From: Flavobacterium rivuli WB 3.3-2 = DSM 21788
GTDB lineage: Bacteria > Bacteroidota > Bacteroidia > Flavobacteriales > Flavobacteriaceae
Reading direction: 5' to 3'
Assembly: GCF_000378485.1 (NCBI RefSeq)
Contig: NZ_KB899972.1
Coordinates: 186,001 to 250,000, forward strand
Length of the DNA: 64,000 nt
A program made the translations under genes and the position numbers. The notes below the pieces were generated by a model. That model had not been told where the DNA came from and made no database searches. It was given only the letters and a program-made list of their open reading frames with translations. Positions 26,763 through 35,596 of this stretch are shown here, piece after piece. Numbering within the stretch: position 1 is the first letter of the stretch; the number at the start of each line of letters is the position of its first letter.

Positions 26763-27179
26763 ATGGCTAAAGTTAAACTTTCAGATTCAGATTTGGTTAC
26801 ACAATATATTACAACCTCAGCACATCCTTTAGCCGATGTGATGCAGGCTTTGCGCGAAGTAATTTTAAGTACTGATGAAGGTATCAGCGAACAAATAAAA
26901 TGGAACTCACCAGCCTTTTACTACAATGGCGTTATGGCTAGTTTTAATGCCAAAGAATACAAACGCGATATTGTAGTTTTTAACCTTCGCAAAAACAATT
27001 ATATTCTTCTTATTTTTCCAACAGGGGCAACTATAAATGATACTTCAGGATTATTTGAGGGCAGTTATGCCGATGGCCGCCGTATGGTAACCATAACCGG
27101 TATGGATAATCTTACTTCTAAAAATGACGATCTTCAAACTGTGCTGAGGCAATGGCTGGCACAGGTAGAAAAGCCTTAA
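26763..27179 (+). CDS. DUF1801 (YdhG-like) protein (138 aa)
   Basis: This small cytoplasmic protein has the DUF1801 pattern: HPLADVMQALREVILSTDEGISEQIKWNSPAFYYNG at the N-terminal half and VFNLRKNNYILLIFPTGA in the core, ending in a helix that packs QWLAQVEK. The family is of unknown biochemical role and structurally simple. It stands alone between two intergenic gaps. Confidence 0.82.
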   Translation: MAKVKLSDSDLVTQYITTSAHPLADVMQALREVILSTDEGISEQIKWNSPAFYYNGVMASFNAKEYKRDIVVFNLRKNNYILLIFPTGATINDTSGLFEGSYADGRRMVTITGMDNLTSKNDDLQTVLRQWLAQVEKP

Positions 27180-27286
27180 CAAAATTAAGATTATCAGTAA
27201 TATTTTAAGGCAAGGTTAACCTATAATCTACAGTTACTTACTGCGTTATTTTGTAAATTGTACCTACAATTTAAACTGTAACAAAA

Positions 27287-28363
27287 ATGGCAACAGAAAG
27301 CAATATACTCCTAAGCCCCCTACAGCATTTTAGCAACCGCATCGTGATGGCTCCCATGACCCGTTCGCGTGCGATAGATAATATCCCAAACGACCTGATG
27401 GCTGAATACTACAGCCAACGCGCAACGGCAGGGCTAATTATTACGGAGGGGACTTCCCCATCGCCTAACGGGCTTGGCTACCCACGTATTCCGGGAATTT
27501 TTAGTGAAGAACAAATTGAAGGATGGAGAAGAACCACCGATGCCGTACATGCTAAAGGCGGTAAGATATTTATACAGTTTATGCATGTAGGACGCGTAGG
27601 CAGTTACGAAAATTTACCTGAGGGAGCTACACTGGTTGCGCCATCGGCTATTTCAGCTTTTGGAGATATGTTTACTGACACTAAGGGTATGGTAAAAACC
27701 GATACTCCCGAAGCAATTACACCAGATAGCATTAAAGATACCATTGCTGAATTTGTTCAGTCGGCGAAAAATGCTATTGCTGCAGGCTTTGATGGTGTGG
27801 AATTACACAGTGCCAATGGCTACTTACTGGAGCAATTCTTAAACCCGAATGCCAATACCAGAACTGATGAATACGGCGGCAGCATTGAGAACCGTGCCCG
27901 TTTTGTTATTGAGGTTACTAAAGCTGTGGCAGATGCTATTGGCAAGGATAAAACCGGTATACGTTTTTCGCCTTATAATGATTTTAATACCATGCCCCCG
28001 TATGACGAAGTATATGAAACATACGAATACCTTGCAAAAGAGATGAATAAAACAGGTATTCTATACATTCACCTGTTAGATGGTGCAGCACGAAAACAGC
28101 AAAAAGGGTTAGAACTTATATCGGCAATGCGCGCTTATTTTAATGGAATATTAATCCTTAATAGTGGCTATACAAAAGAAAGGGCAACTGCTGCCATAGA
28201 AAGTAACGAAGCCGATATGGTATCATTTGGCAACTTGTATATCAGCAACCCCGACCTGGTAAACCGTTTTGAGAACGACCAGTATCTTACACAGGCAGAA
28301 GAAAGCACGTTTTATACACCCGGCGAAAAAGGCTATACAGATTATCCTGTTTACAAAGAGTAA
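27287..28363 (+). CDS. Old Yellow Enzyme family alkene reductase, FMN-dependent (358 aa)
   Basis: This NAD(P)H:flavin oxidoreductase reduces activated C=C bonds or electrophiles. Motifs are those of the NemA-type OYE barrel: NRIVMAPMTRSRA at the FMN site, QFMHVGRVG, the catalytic pair region VELHSANGYLLEQFLNPNANTRTDEYGGSIENRARF, and MVSFGNLYISNPDLV near the end. Length is typical. It is followed immediately by a double inverted repeat that may serve as its 3' end. Confidence 0.93.
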   Translation: MATESNILLSPLQHFSNRIVMAPMTRSRAIDNIPNDLMAEYYSQRATAGLIITEGTSPSPNGLGYPRIPGIFSEEQIEGWRRTTDAVHAKGGKIFIQFMHVGRVGSYENLPEGATLVAPSAISAFGDMFTDTKGMVKTDTPEAITPDSIKDTIAEFVQSAKNAIAAGFDGVELHSANGYLLEQFLNPNANTRTDEYGGSIENRARFVIEVTKAVADAIGKDKTGIRFSPYNDFNTMPPYDEVYETYEYLAKEMNKTGILYIHLLDGAARKQQKGLELISAMRAYFNGILILNSGYTKERATAAIESNEADMVSFGNLYISNPDLVNRFENDQYLTQAEESTFYTPGEKGYTDYPVYKE

Positions 28364-28370
28364 TATTTAC

Positions 28371-28452
28371 CCCGTAGAGACGCATTAAATGCGTCTCGCA
28401 CAATGAAAACTGAATTATAGCACGAGAGACGCATTCAATGCGTCTCTACGGG
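28371..28452. repeat. Double inverted repeat built from two 21-base near-palindromes
   Basis: Outer arms of 16 perfect bases (28371-28386 and 28437-28452) flank a 50-base middle. Each arm also forms its own hairpin: 10-base arms GAGACGCATT and AATGCGTCTC around a single central base, at 28377-28397 (centre A) and 28426-28446 (centre C). The unit therefore occurs twice, facing each other, between two convergent genes. It resembles dispersed intergenic repeats of flavobacteria. Confidence 0.85.
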
Positions 28453-28495
28453 AAATTTATGTGGTCAATTCTGAAATCAAAAATCTGAAATAGGA

Positions 28496-30004
28496 TTATT
28501 CAATAACACTATCATCAAGATGCAGGTTATTTAAAAATGCAATGGTATTTTCTATATCGTAATGAAGTATACGGTCTTCGGTAACTAAAGGCACTTCTTC
28601 GCGATAAGATTTAATGAACATCTCGATGAAATCACTTGATTTCAATGGCCTCCTGAATTCTAATGCCTGGGAAGCATTCATAAGTTCTATTGCCAATATA
28701 CGCTCCAGGTTTTCCATAATACGCAATGCTTTGGTAGCAGCGTTAGCACCCATACTCACGTGGTCTTCCTGGCCGTTGCTCGATACTATACTATCTATAC
28801 TTGCAGGGGTAGCAAGTTGCTTATTCTGGCTCACAATGCTCGCCGCAGTATATTGTGGAATCATAAAGCCGGAATTAAGTCCGGGGTTGCTGACAAGGAA
28901 TGGCGGCAGGCCGCGCAACCCTGATATAAGCTGGTAGGTACGCCTTTCGGATATACTACCAAGTTCGGCAAGGGCAATGCCTAAAAAGTCGAGTGTTAAG
29001 GCAAGTGGCTGCCCGTGGAAATTACCACCGGAGATGATCTCATCGCTTTCAACAAATATATTTGGGTTATCGGTTACCGAATTGATCTCGGTTTTAAATA
29101 CTTTTTTCACATAATCTATAGTATCCTTGGTAGCGCCATGCACCTGCGGTATACAACGGAAAGAATACGGGTCCTGAACGTGCTGTTTAGGCTGTGCAAT
29201 GATCTCACTGTCTTCAAGCAAATCGTTAAACCTGCGGGCCGTAATAATTTGCCCTTTGTGTGGGCGAATCATGTGTATGTGCTCATTAAACGGCTCTATA
29301 CGGCCATCAAAACCTTCAAGGGAAACGGCAGCAATAACATCTGCCAGATAGCAAAATTTAGTACTTCTTAGCAATACATGAACACCATAAGCACTCATAA
29401 ACTGGGTACCGTTAAGCAGTGCCAAACCTTCTTTCGATTTAAGGACAATAGGTTCCCATCCCATTTTTTGCAGCACTTTATGTGCAGGCTGGCGGAAACC
29501 ATCTGCATATACTTCGCCCTCCCCTAAAAGAGGCAAAGAAAGGTGTGCCAGCGGTGCAAGATCGCCCGAGGCTCCCAGTGATCCTAATGTATATATTACA
29601 GGAAGGATGTCGTTATTATAAAAATCGATAAGCCTTTCTACCGTTACTAACTGCACACCGCTATGGCCGTAGCTAAGCGACTGTATTTTAAGCAGCAGCA
29701 TGATCTTTACCACCGCTCCGGGTACTTCATCCCCTGTACCGCAGGCATGCGATTTTACAAGGTTTTCCTGTAATTTAGAAAGGTCGTCGTTAGATATCTT
29801 GATGTTGTAAAGCGAGCCAAAACCGGTATTGATACCGTAGATGGGCTTATCATTATCCAGCATTTTGTTATCGAGGTAGTTGCGGCATTTTTCTATGTTG
29901 GCGCGTGCCTCTTCAGAAAGAGCGAGTTTTTTATCCTGCGAAAGGATATCGTTCACGGTTTCAAGAGATAAGATGTCGCTGCTGATATAATGTATAGTAT
30001 CCAT
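28496..30004 (-). CDS. hutH: Histidine ammonia-lyase (502 aa)
   Basis: It deaminates histidine to urocanate. The Ala-Ser-Gly that becomes the MIO prosthetic group is in GSLGASGDLAPLAH, and other family motifs are YGINTGFGSL, TDNPNIF, NFHGQPLAL and SNGQEDHVSMG. The start at 30004 (MDTIHYIS) fits the family better than the upstream ATG at 30031. No other hut genes lie nearby, so it may instead be a close aromatic ammonia-lyase relative, but the motifs favour histidine. Confidence 0.9.
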   Translation of the reverse strand: MDTIHYISSDILSLETVNDILSQDKKLALSEEARANIEKCRNYLDNKMLDNDKPIYGINTGFGSLYNIKISNDDLSKLQENLVKSHACGTGDEVPGAVVKIMLLLKIQSLSYGHSGVQLVTVERLIDFYNNDILPVIYTLGSLGASGDLAPLAHLSLPLLGEGEVYADGFRQPAHKVLQKMGWEPIVLKSKEGLALLNGTQFMSAYGVHVLLRSTKFCYLADVIAAVSLEGFDGRIEPFNEHIHMIRPHKGQIITARRFNDLLEDSEIIAQPKQHVQDPYSFRCIPQVHGATKDTIDYVKKVFKTEINSVTDNPNIFVESDEIISGGNFHGQPLALTLDFLGIALAELGSISERRTYQLISGLRGLPPFLVSNPGLNSGFMIPQYTAASIVSQNKQLATPASIDSIVSSNGQEDHVSMGANAATKALRIMENLERILAIELMNASQALEFRRPLKSSDFIEMFIKSYREEVPLVTEDRILHYDIENTIAFLNNLHLDDSVIE

Positions 30005-30075
30005 GTTTAGGCTGTGGTTTAGAATCCGCAAAATTCACTAATTCGCAAGTAAAAAACAACATTTTTAGCAATTTT

Positions 30076-31575
30076 TCATTTTTGCCTGCATTCTGCTTCT
30101 ATTTTAAGATAGGCTTTGCCCAAATAATTAATAACATCTGACGCTGTAAATGCCTGATGCCCCGTCTCTGTAACTGCAATATCGGCGGTAAGCCCGTGCA
30201 GGTAAACGCCCAGTACTGCTGCATCTGCCGCTACATACCCCTGCGCAAGAAGCCCGGTTATAATACCGGTAAGCACATCGCCCGTGCCACCGGTTGCCAA
30301 AGCTGCATTACCTGTAGAATTTATATACACACTATTGCCGTTAACAATAAAGGTATGGGCATCTTTAGCCACAATAACCAATTTATACTGAGTTGAAAAA
30401 GCTTTTGCTTTTTCCAGCTTATCAAAATCGTTATCCCATTTGCCTAAAAGGCGTTCCAGTTCTTTGGGGTGCGGGGTCAGGATGCTGTTCTCCGGTAGGT
30501 GTTCCAGCCATTCTTTATTGTATGATAAGATGTTGAGCGCATCGGCATCTATTACCATCGGTACAGTGGCAAGTTTTAAAAAATCATGGATGGCCTGCTG
30601 GGTTTCAGGATGCTGCCCAATACCGGGGCCTAACCCTACAGCTTTGGGCTGCAATTCGAAACCTATTTTTGTAATATGCTCATCGCCATCAGTAAGTGCC
30701 ATAGCCTCGGGGAAAGAAGACTGTATAATTTCGTACCCACATTTAGGCAGGTATGCCGTTACCAGTCCGCATCCCGACTTTAAAGCAGCCTTTGCCGAAA
30801 GGCACACCGCACCTATTTTACCATAACTACCACCTATAATTAATGCATGCCCCTGTGTGCCCTTATGTGCATGGGGTTTTATGGGGCGGTAACGTTTTTC
30901 AATCTGGTGGCTATCTATAAACTCGTAATAAGACGGGGTGTCATGTATAAATTGCTTGTCTATGCCTATGTTTAATATTTCTACACGGTTTATATAATCA
31001 CTATTGCCTGCCATGTAAAAGGCAAGCTTTGGGAACATGAATGTTAAAACAATATCGCTCTGTACTGCAAACTCAGTAGGCTTATCCATATACATACCCG
31101 ATGGTACATCTATAGATATAATAGTGCCCTGGCAACGGTTTATCCTGTCGATAACGGTTACCACACTTTCAGGCAGGTCTCGGTTCATCCCAATACCAAA
31201 TAATGCGTCGATATAAACAAGTTTTCCCCTTTTAAAATCGTAAACTTCGCCGGTGTTATAAGCTATATTGTTTTCTTCTATATGCTTTAAGGCAACTTCA
31301 TATTCGGGGGTGGGCCTTCCGGCATCTTCTATAATATCCAGTATAAGCGGATACCCGTCTTCCTTAAGCAGCCGGGCAACCACAAGCCCGTCGCCACCAT
31401 TGTTACCCCGCCCGCAAAAAACATGAAAAGTGGTCTCTTTATCGGCAAAATGTTTTTTAAGCCACAAAAAAACTTCAAAAGCGGCCCTTTCCATAAGCTG
31501 GATGGATGTAATACTCTGGTTGGTAATTGTTATTTTATCAGCCTCACGTATGTTTATTGTGTCAAAAATCTTCAT
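30076..31575 (-). CDS. nnr: Bifunctional NAD(P)H-hydrate epimerase / ADP-dependent dehydratase (499 aa)
   Basis: This enzyme repairs hydrated NAD(P)H. The N-terminal YjeF epimerase half (about 1-210) contains [12 protein letters not shown] and [18 protein letters not shown]. The C-terminal ribokinase-like dehydratase half (about 225-499) contains [30 protein letters not shown] and [20 protein letters not shown]. The fused length is standard for bacteria. It is divergent from the threonine operon. Confidence 0.94.
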   Translation of the reverse strand: MKIFDTINIREADKITITNQSITSIQLMERAAFEVFLWLKKHFADKETTFHVFCGRGNNGGDGLVVARLLKEDGYPLILDIIEDAGRPTPEYEVALKHIEENNIAYNTGEVYDFKRGKLVYIDALFGIGMNRDLPESVVTVIDRINRCQGTIISIDVPSGMYMDKPTEFAVQSDIVLTFMFPKLAFYMAGNSDYINRVEILNIGIDKQFIHDTPSYYEFIDSHQIEKRYRPIKPHAHKGTQGHALIIGGSYGKIGAVCLSAKAALKSGCGLVTAYLPKCGYEIIQSSFPEAMALTDGDEHITKIGFELQPKAVGLGPGIGQHPETQQAIHDFLKLATVPMVIDADALNILSYNKEWLEHLPENSILTPHPKELERLLGKWDNDFDKLEKAKAFSTQYKLVIVAKDAHTFIVNGNSVYINSTGNAALATGGTGDVLTGIITGLLAQGYVAADAAVLGVYLHGLTADIAVTETGHQAFTASDVINYLGKAYLKIEAECRQK

Positions 31576-31627
31576 TTACCAGTCAATTTGTTGTATTAAT
31601 AAAATATCCGTAAAAAGCCCCAGTAAA

Positions 31628-31658
31628 CTTGGGCAGCTATGTAAATTTATTACATTTG
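31628..31658 (+). promoter_or_regulatory. Promoter of the threonine operon
   Basis: CTTG (31628-31631), 19 bases, then TACATTTG (31651-31658) match the Bacteroidota -33 and -7 boxes. Transcription would begin only a few bases before the leader-peptide ATG at 31666. Confidence 0.7.
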
Positions 31659-31665
31659 TAAGTAT

Positions 31666-31770
31666 ATGATGGCTAATAGCAACAAATATTTAACTACAAT
31701 AACCCCTACCTCTACAGGGGCTGTAAATATTTCTATTACCACAACTACGATCACCCCAATTGGGGTATAA
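31666..31770 (+). CDS. thrL: Threonine operon leader peptide, Thr/Ile-rich (34 aa)
   Basis: This short open frame runs MMANSNKYLTTITPTSTG, then a second block ISITTTTITPIGV before TAA. Twelve of 34 residues are Thr and five are Ile, the two amino acids made through this pathway, with Thr codons of several kinds (ACT, ACA, ACC, ACG). It starts just after a good promoter and ends 81 bases before the thrA start. This is the classic layout of a transcription-attenuation leader such as enterobacterial thrL, although the sequence itself differs. The second ATG (31669) is an alternative start. Confidence 0.85.
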   Translation: MMANSNKYLTTITPTSTGAVNISITTTTITPIGV

Positions 31771-31824
31771 TAATTACATATAGACCGCGTGCCATGGTTA
31801 TTTATACAAATAGCTTAAACCCCC
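31703..31824 (+). promoter_or_regulatory. Candidate attenuator structures in the thr leader
   Basis: CCCCT (31703-31707) can pair with AGGGG (31716-31720). ACCCCAATTGGGGT (31753-31766) is a perfect 14-base palindrome at the end of the leader frame. GGGG of the first hairpin can instead pair with CCCC of the second, and the second GGGG can pair with CCCC just before the thrA start (31821-31824). These exclusive pairings fit ribosome-stalling control. A classic T-tract terminator is not obvious, so the exact mechanism is uncertain. Confidence 0.5.
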
Positions 31825-31851
31825 ATGTACACTAATAACAAACCTACTCCC

Positions 31852-34302
31852 ATGAACATTATAAAATTTGGCGGAACATCTGTTGCCAATGCCCAAAATA
31901 TATCGCTTTGTATAAATATTGTTAAACAAAAAAAGCAAACTGCCCCTGTTGTTGTGGTAGTTTCTGCCCTTGGCGGAGTGACCGATTTACTGCTTGCTGC
32001 CGCCATAAGCGCGTCAGAAAAAAGTGAGGAGTACAAACCCGTACTTGAAAAAGTTGAAGCACGCCACCTTGAGGTCATTAAAACGTTAGTGCCTGCAACG
32101 GGGCAAAGCAGCGTTTTAAGCCATGCCAAAAGAGAACTGAACCGCCTTGAAACATTGTTAGACGGTTGCTTCCTGCTTGGCGAATTATCTGAACGTACTA
32201 AAGATCTTATACTGTCGTTTGGCGAAGTGCTTTCGTCTTACATTATATCGGAGGTTTTAAAGGCACAAGGCGAAGATGCCTCGCTTGCCGATAGCCGAGA
32301 CCTGATAAAAACCAACAGCCGTTTTGGTAAAGCGGTGGTTAATTTTGAAGTTACCAATGCGCTTATTGCAGAATATTTCTCTACAAATAAGCACGACATT
32401 ACTGTAATGCCCGGCTTTATTGCACAGGCCGGCGACGGTCACACCACTACCCTGGGCCGTGGTGGAAGCGATTATACCGCTGCCATTGTAGCCGCCGCGC
32501 TTGATGTGGAAAGTCTTGAAATATGGACTGATGTGAACGGTATTTATACCGCCAACCCTAAAATTGTAAAACAGGCCGAACCGATACCTTACATTACGTT
32601 TGAAGAGGCTATGGAACTTTCGCATTTTGGTGCTAAAGTACTCTACCCTCCTACCATTCAGCCGATATTAAATAAAGATATTACGCTTCATATAAAAAAT
32701 ACTTTTGAGCCCGATGCCCACGGTAGCACCATAAACAAAGTGCCCGAGGTAAAGAGCGGTAACCCTATTCGCGGTATTAGTAATGTAGATGATGTTACCC
32801 TGATAACTCTTGAAGGCCCCGGTATGGTGGGTGTGGCAGGTTTCTCTAAACGACTGTTTGAAGTAATTTCTAAAGAGAACATTAACGTGATATTTATTAC
32901 TCAGGCATCGTCTGAGCATTCCATCTGTCTGGGTATTGTGGAGGCTGAAGCCAAAAAAGCACAGGCTGCCATTGATGCCGAATTTGATTTTGAGATTAAG
33001 CAGCTTAAAATATATCCCGCCATTATAGAGAATGGCCTTTCAATTATCGCCGTAGTTGGCGAGAATATGAAAAACCACCAGGGATTGAGCGGACGTATGT
33101 TTAGCACGCTTGGTAAGAACAATATAAACATAAGGGCGATTGCACAGGGCGCTTCTGAAAGAAATATCTCTGCAGTTATTGATAAAAAAGATGTTAAGAA
33201 AGCACTTAATACCTTGCACGAAACTTTTTTTGAAGATGCTACCATTCAGCTTAACCTTTTTGTAATGGGCGTGGGTAATGTGGGCGAAAAATTCCTTGAC
33301 CAGATAAAATCGCAGTATAGCTATCTTAAGGATAATTTAAGGATTAATGTGCGTATTGTGGGGCTCTCTAACTCCCGCAAAATGTATTTTGATGAAGAAG
33401 GCATAGACCTTGAAGGATTCAAACCGCTTCTTGAAACCGGCGAAGCTACCAGTACCAATGGCTTTATTAGCAAAATAAAAGAGCTTAACCTGCGCAACAG
33501 TATTTTTGTAGATAATACGGCAAGCGATACCGTTGCAGCTACATACGCAGAATATTTAAAGAATAGCATTGCCGTGGTTACATGTAACAAAGTAGCTTGC
33601 TCATCTGAATATGCTAATTACAAACACCTTAAAAACCTGTCGAGGCAATATAATGCGCCATTCCTCTTCGAAACCAATGTGGGTGCCGGATTACCCATTA
33701 TAGATACGCTTAAAAACCTTATTGCCAGTGGCGACCGGGTACATAAAATACAGGCGGTGCTTAGCGGCAGCCTTAACTTTATATTTAATAATTTTGGCGA
33801 AAACACTCCGTTTGTAAACGTCGTAAAGCAAGCTATGACGGAAGGTTACACGGAACCCGACCCTAAGATTGACCTTAGCGGGATTGACGTAAAGCGCAAA
33901 CTTGTTATACTTATCCGCGAAAGCGGGTATGAGATGGAAATTGACGATATAGACACTATTTCGTTCCTGCCGGATGAATGCCTGGCAACAACTAATAACG
34001 ATAATTTTTTACAGTCGCTGGTTAACAATGCTGCGCACTTTGATGCTTTGTATAAAAGAGCTCATTTAAATGGCGACCGACTTAAATTTGTTGCGTCGTT
34101 CGAGAATGGCAAGGCAAATGTGGGACTGCAGTTTATCCCTCTAACCCACCCGTTCTATAACCTTGAGGGTAAAGATAACATTGTGCTGTTTTACACCGAT
34201 CGTTATGCCGACCAGCCTCTAATTATAAAAGGTGCAGGTGCAGGTGCGGCAGTAACAGCATCGGGTATTTTTGCAGATGTGATAAGGATTGGGAATAAGT
34301 AA
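31852..34302 (+). CDS. thrA: Bifunctional aspartokinase / homoserine dehydrogenase (816 aa)
   Basis: It catalyses the first and third steps of threonine synthesis. The aspartokinase half (about 1-300) begins MNIIKFGGTSVANAQNI and contains GRGGSDYTAA and EIWTDVNGIYTANPK. ACT-type regulatory domains follow (about 310-455), with the ISKENINVIFITQASSEHSIC and LGKNNINIRAIAQG motifs, expected to bind threonine. The homoserine dehydrogenase half (about 460-816) has LFVMGVGNVGEKFL, NKVACSS and VLSGSLNFIF. An ATG at 31825 is an alternative start. It heads thrA-thrB-thrC. Confidence 0.96.
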   Translation: MNIIKFGGTSVANAQNISLCINIVKQKKQTAPVVVVVSALGGVTDLLLAAAISASEKSEEYKPVLEKVEARHLEVIKTLVPATGQSSVLSHAKRELNRLETLLDGCFLLGELSERTKDLILSFGEVLSSYIISEVLKAQGEDASLADSRDLIKTNSRFGKAVVNFEVTNALIAEYFSTNKHDITVMPGFIAQAGDGHTTTLGRGGSDYTAAIVAAALDVESLEIWTDVNGIYTANPKIVKQAEPIPYITFEEAMELSHFGAKVLYPPTIQPILNKDITLHIKNTFEPDAHGSTINKVPEVKSGNPIRGISNVDDVTLITLEGPGMVGVAGFSKRLFEVISKENINVIFITQASSEHSICLGIVEAEAKKAQAAIDAEFDFEIKQLKIYPAIIENGLSIIAVVGENMKNHQGLSGRMFSTLGKNNINIRAIAQGASERNISAVIDKKDVKKALNTLHETFFEDATIQLNLFVMGVGNVGEKFLDQIKSQYSYLKDNLRINVRIVGLSNSRKMYFDEEGIDLEGFKPLLETGEATSTNGFISKIKELNLRNSIFVDNTASDTVAATYAEYLKNSIAVVTCNKVACSSEYANYKHLKNLSRQYNAPFLFETNVGAGLPIIDTLKNLIASGDRVHKIQAVLSGSLNFIFNNFGENTPFVNVVKQAMTEGYTEPDPKIDLSGIDVKRKLVILIRESGYEMEIDDIDTISFLPDECLATTNNDNFLQSLVNNAAHFDALYKRAHLNGDRLKFVASFENGKANVGLQFIPLTHPFYNLEGKDNIVLFYTDRYADQPLIIKGAGAGAAVTASGIFADVIRIGNK

Positions 34303-34315
34303 AAATTAGATTAAA

Positions 34316-34388
34316 CCACGAATTTCACGAATTAGCACAAATTTTTGCCCGTTCTAAACTGAATTGGTGTAATTCGTGCAATTCGTGG
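34316..34388. repeat. 19-base inverted repeat between thrA and thrB
   Basis: The left arm 34316-34334 (CCACGAATTTCACGAATTA) and right arm 34370-34388 pair with one mismatch. Each arm also contains two copies of CACGAATT in tandem. Such CACGAATT-rich repeats are common between flavobacterial genes. It would form a long hairpin in the thr message just before thrB, whose start codon is at 34400. Confidence 0.8.
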
Positions 34389-34399
34389 CTAAAAATATC

Positions 34400-35329
34400 A
34401 TGAACGAGATACAACTATTTTGCCCTGCTACCATAGCTAACGTTTCCTGCGGGTTCGACGTGCTTGGCCTTTGCCTGGAAAGTGTGGGCGATACCATGAC
34501 GGTTACCAAAACTCCTGAAAAAGGAATCAGGATAACAGAGATCATTGGTGCCGACCTCCCGTTGGAGACAGAGAAAAATGTGGCGGGTGTTGCAGCTTTG
34601 GCTTTAATTGAAGCCTTAGACCCTGACTTTGGTTTTAGCATTAGCATTACAAAAAATATAAAAGCAGGTAGTGGTATAGGCAGCAGTGCTGCCAGTGCTG
34701 CGGGTGCGGTATTTGGCATTAACCACTTACTTGGCAGCCCGCTAAGCACAAAAGAACTTGTGCAGTATGCCATGCAGGGCGAAAAACTGGCAAGTGGTAC
34801 CGCCCATGCCGATAATGTAGCCCCTGCCCTTTTGGGTGGTTTTACCCTTGTGCGCAGTTACGACCCGCTGGATATTATTGCTATTAAATCGCCGACAGAA
34901 TTGTACGCTACCGTAATCCATCCGCAAATAGAACTTAAAACTAAAGATGCGCGATCTGTACTAAAAGAGAATATCAGCCTTAAAAAGGCGACCATACAAT
35001 GCGGTAACCTGGGCGGGTTAATCAGTGGTTTATACACCGGCGATTACGACCTTATAGGACGGTCACTTCATGACGAGCTCGTTGAGCCGGTTCGTAGTAT
35101 CCTTATCCCGAAATTTGACGAGCTCAAGGCAGCAGCTATTGCAGCAGGCGCTTTAGGCGGAGGGATATCCGGCAGCGGGCCATCGGTATTTGCATTGTCC
35201 AAAGGATTAACTACTGCAAAAAGAGCCGGGCAGGTAATGGCTGCCATAATGAAAGACACAGGAATCCCGTTTGAAGTGCATGTATCGGCAATAAACCCGG
35301 AGGGGATAAAAATAATACACGTGCAATAA
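34400..35329 (+). CDS. thrB: Homoserine kinase, GHMP family (309 aa)
   Basis: It phosphorylates homoserine for threonine synthase. The GHMP pattern is clear: LFCPATIANVSCGFDVLG at the N-terminus, the ATP-binding KAGSGIGSSAASAAGAV loop near residue 90, and GALGGGISGSGPSVFAL in the C-terminal part. The start at 34400 fits the family; an ATG at 34376 falls in the repeat. It follows thrA in the same operon. Confidence 0.95.
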   Translation: MNEIQLFCPATIANVSCGFDVLGLCLESVGDTMTVTKTPEKGIRITEIIGADLPLETEKNVAGVAALALIEALDPDFGFSISITKNIKAGSGIGSSAASAAGAVFGINHLLGSPLSTKELVQYAMQGEKLASGTAHADNVAPALLGGFTLVRSYDPLDIIAIKSPTELYATVIHPQIELKTKDARSVLKENISLKKATIQCGNLGGLISGLYTGDYDLIGRSLHDELVEPVRSILIPKFDELKAAAIAAGALGGGISGSGPSVFALSKGLTTAKRAGQVMAAIMKDTGIPFEVHVSAINPEGIKIIHVQ

Positions 35330-35351
35330 TTTAATATCTAAATCTTTTATT

Positions 35352-35525
35352 ATGAATTCTAAACTAACTTTAACAATAGACGAAGAGGTACTGAAGGAAG
35401 CTAAAGAGTTTGCTAAGCAGCAGAATTGCAGTTTATCTGACATTGTCAGTAATTATTTGAAGCACATAACATCCGAGCAAAATGATAATGAAAAAGATGA
35501 GGAAACTCAGCAAATAAAACCGTAG
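35352..35525 (+). CDS. Small ribbon-helix-helix-like protein, antitoxin type (57 aa)
   Basis: The frame encodes a beta strand (KLTLTIDEEVLKEAKEFA) followed by helices (QQNCSLSDIVSNYLKHI) and an acidic tail. This is the pattern of ribbon-helix-helix antitoxins such as the DUF6364 group. It lies 22 bases after thrB and 71 bases before thrC, on the same strand. No toxin gene is next to it, so either it is an orphan antitoxin or it is a small DNA-binding protein carried in the operon. Confidence 0.75.
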   Translation: MNSKLTLTIDEEVLKEAKEFAKQQNCSLSDIVSNYLKHITSEQNDNEKDEETQQIKP

Positions 35526-35596
35526 CTGATAAAGCGAACAAAATATTATTAAAGATCAGGGAGCGCTATTATTTGTTGCCCTAACATTTTACAATC

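Noticed and set aside
35352..35596. A complete toxin-antitoxin pair around the small ribbon-helix-helix gene
   Set aside because: The 71 bases before thrC hold no second frame, and thrB and thrC on either side are ordinary enzymes.
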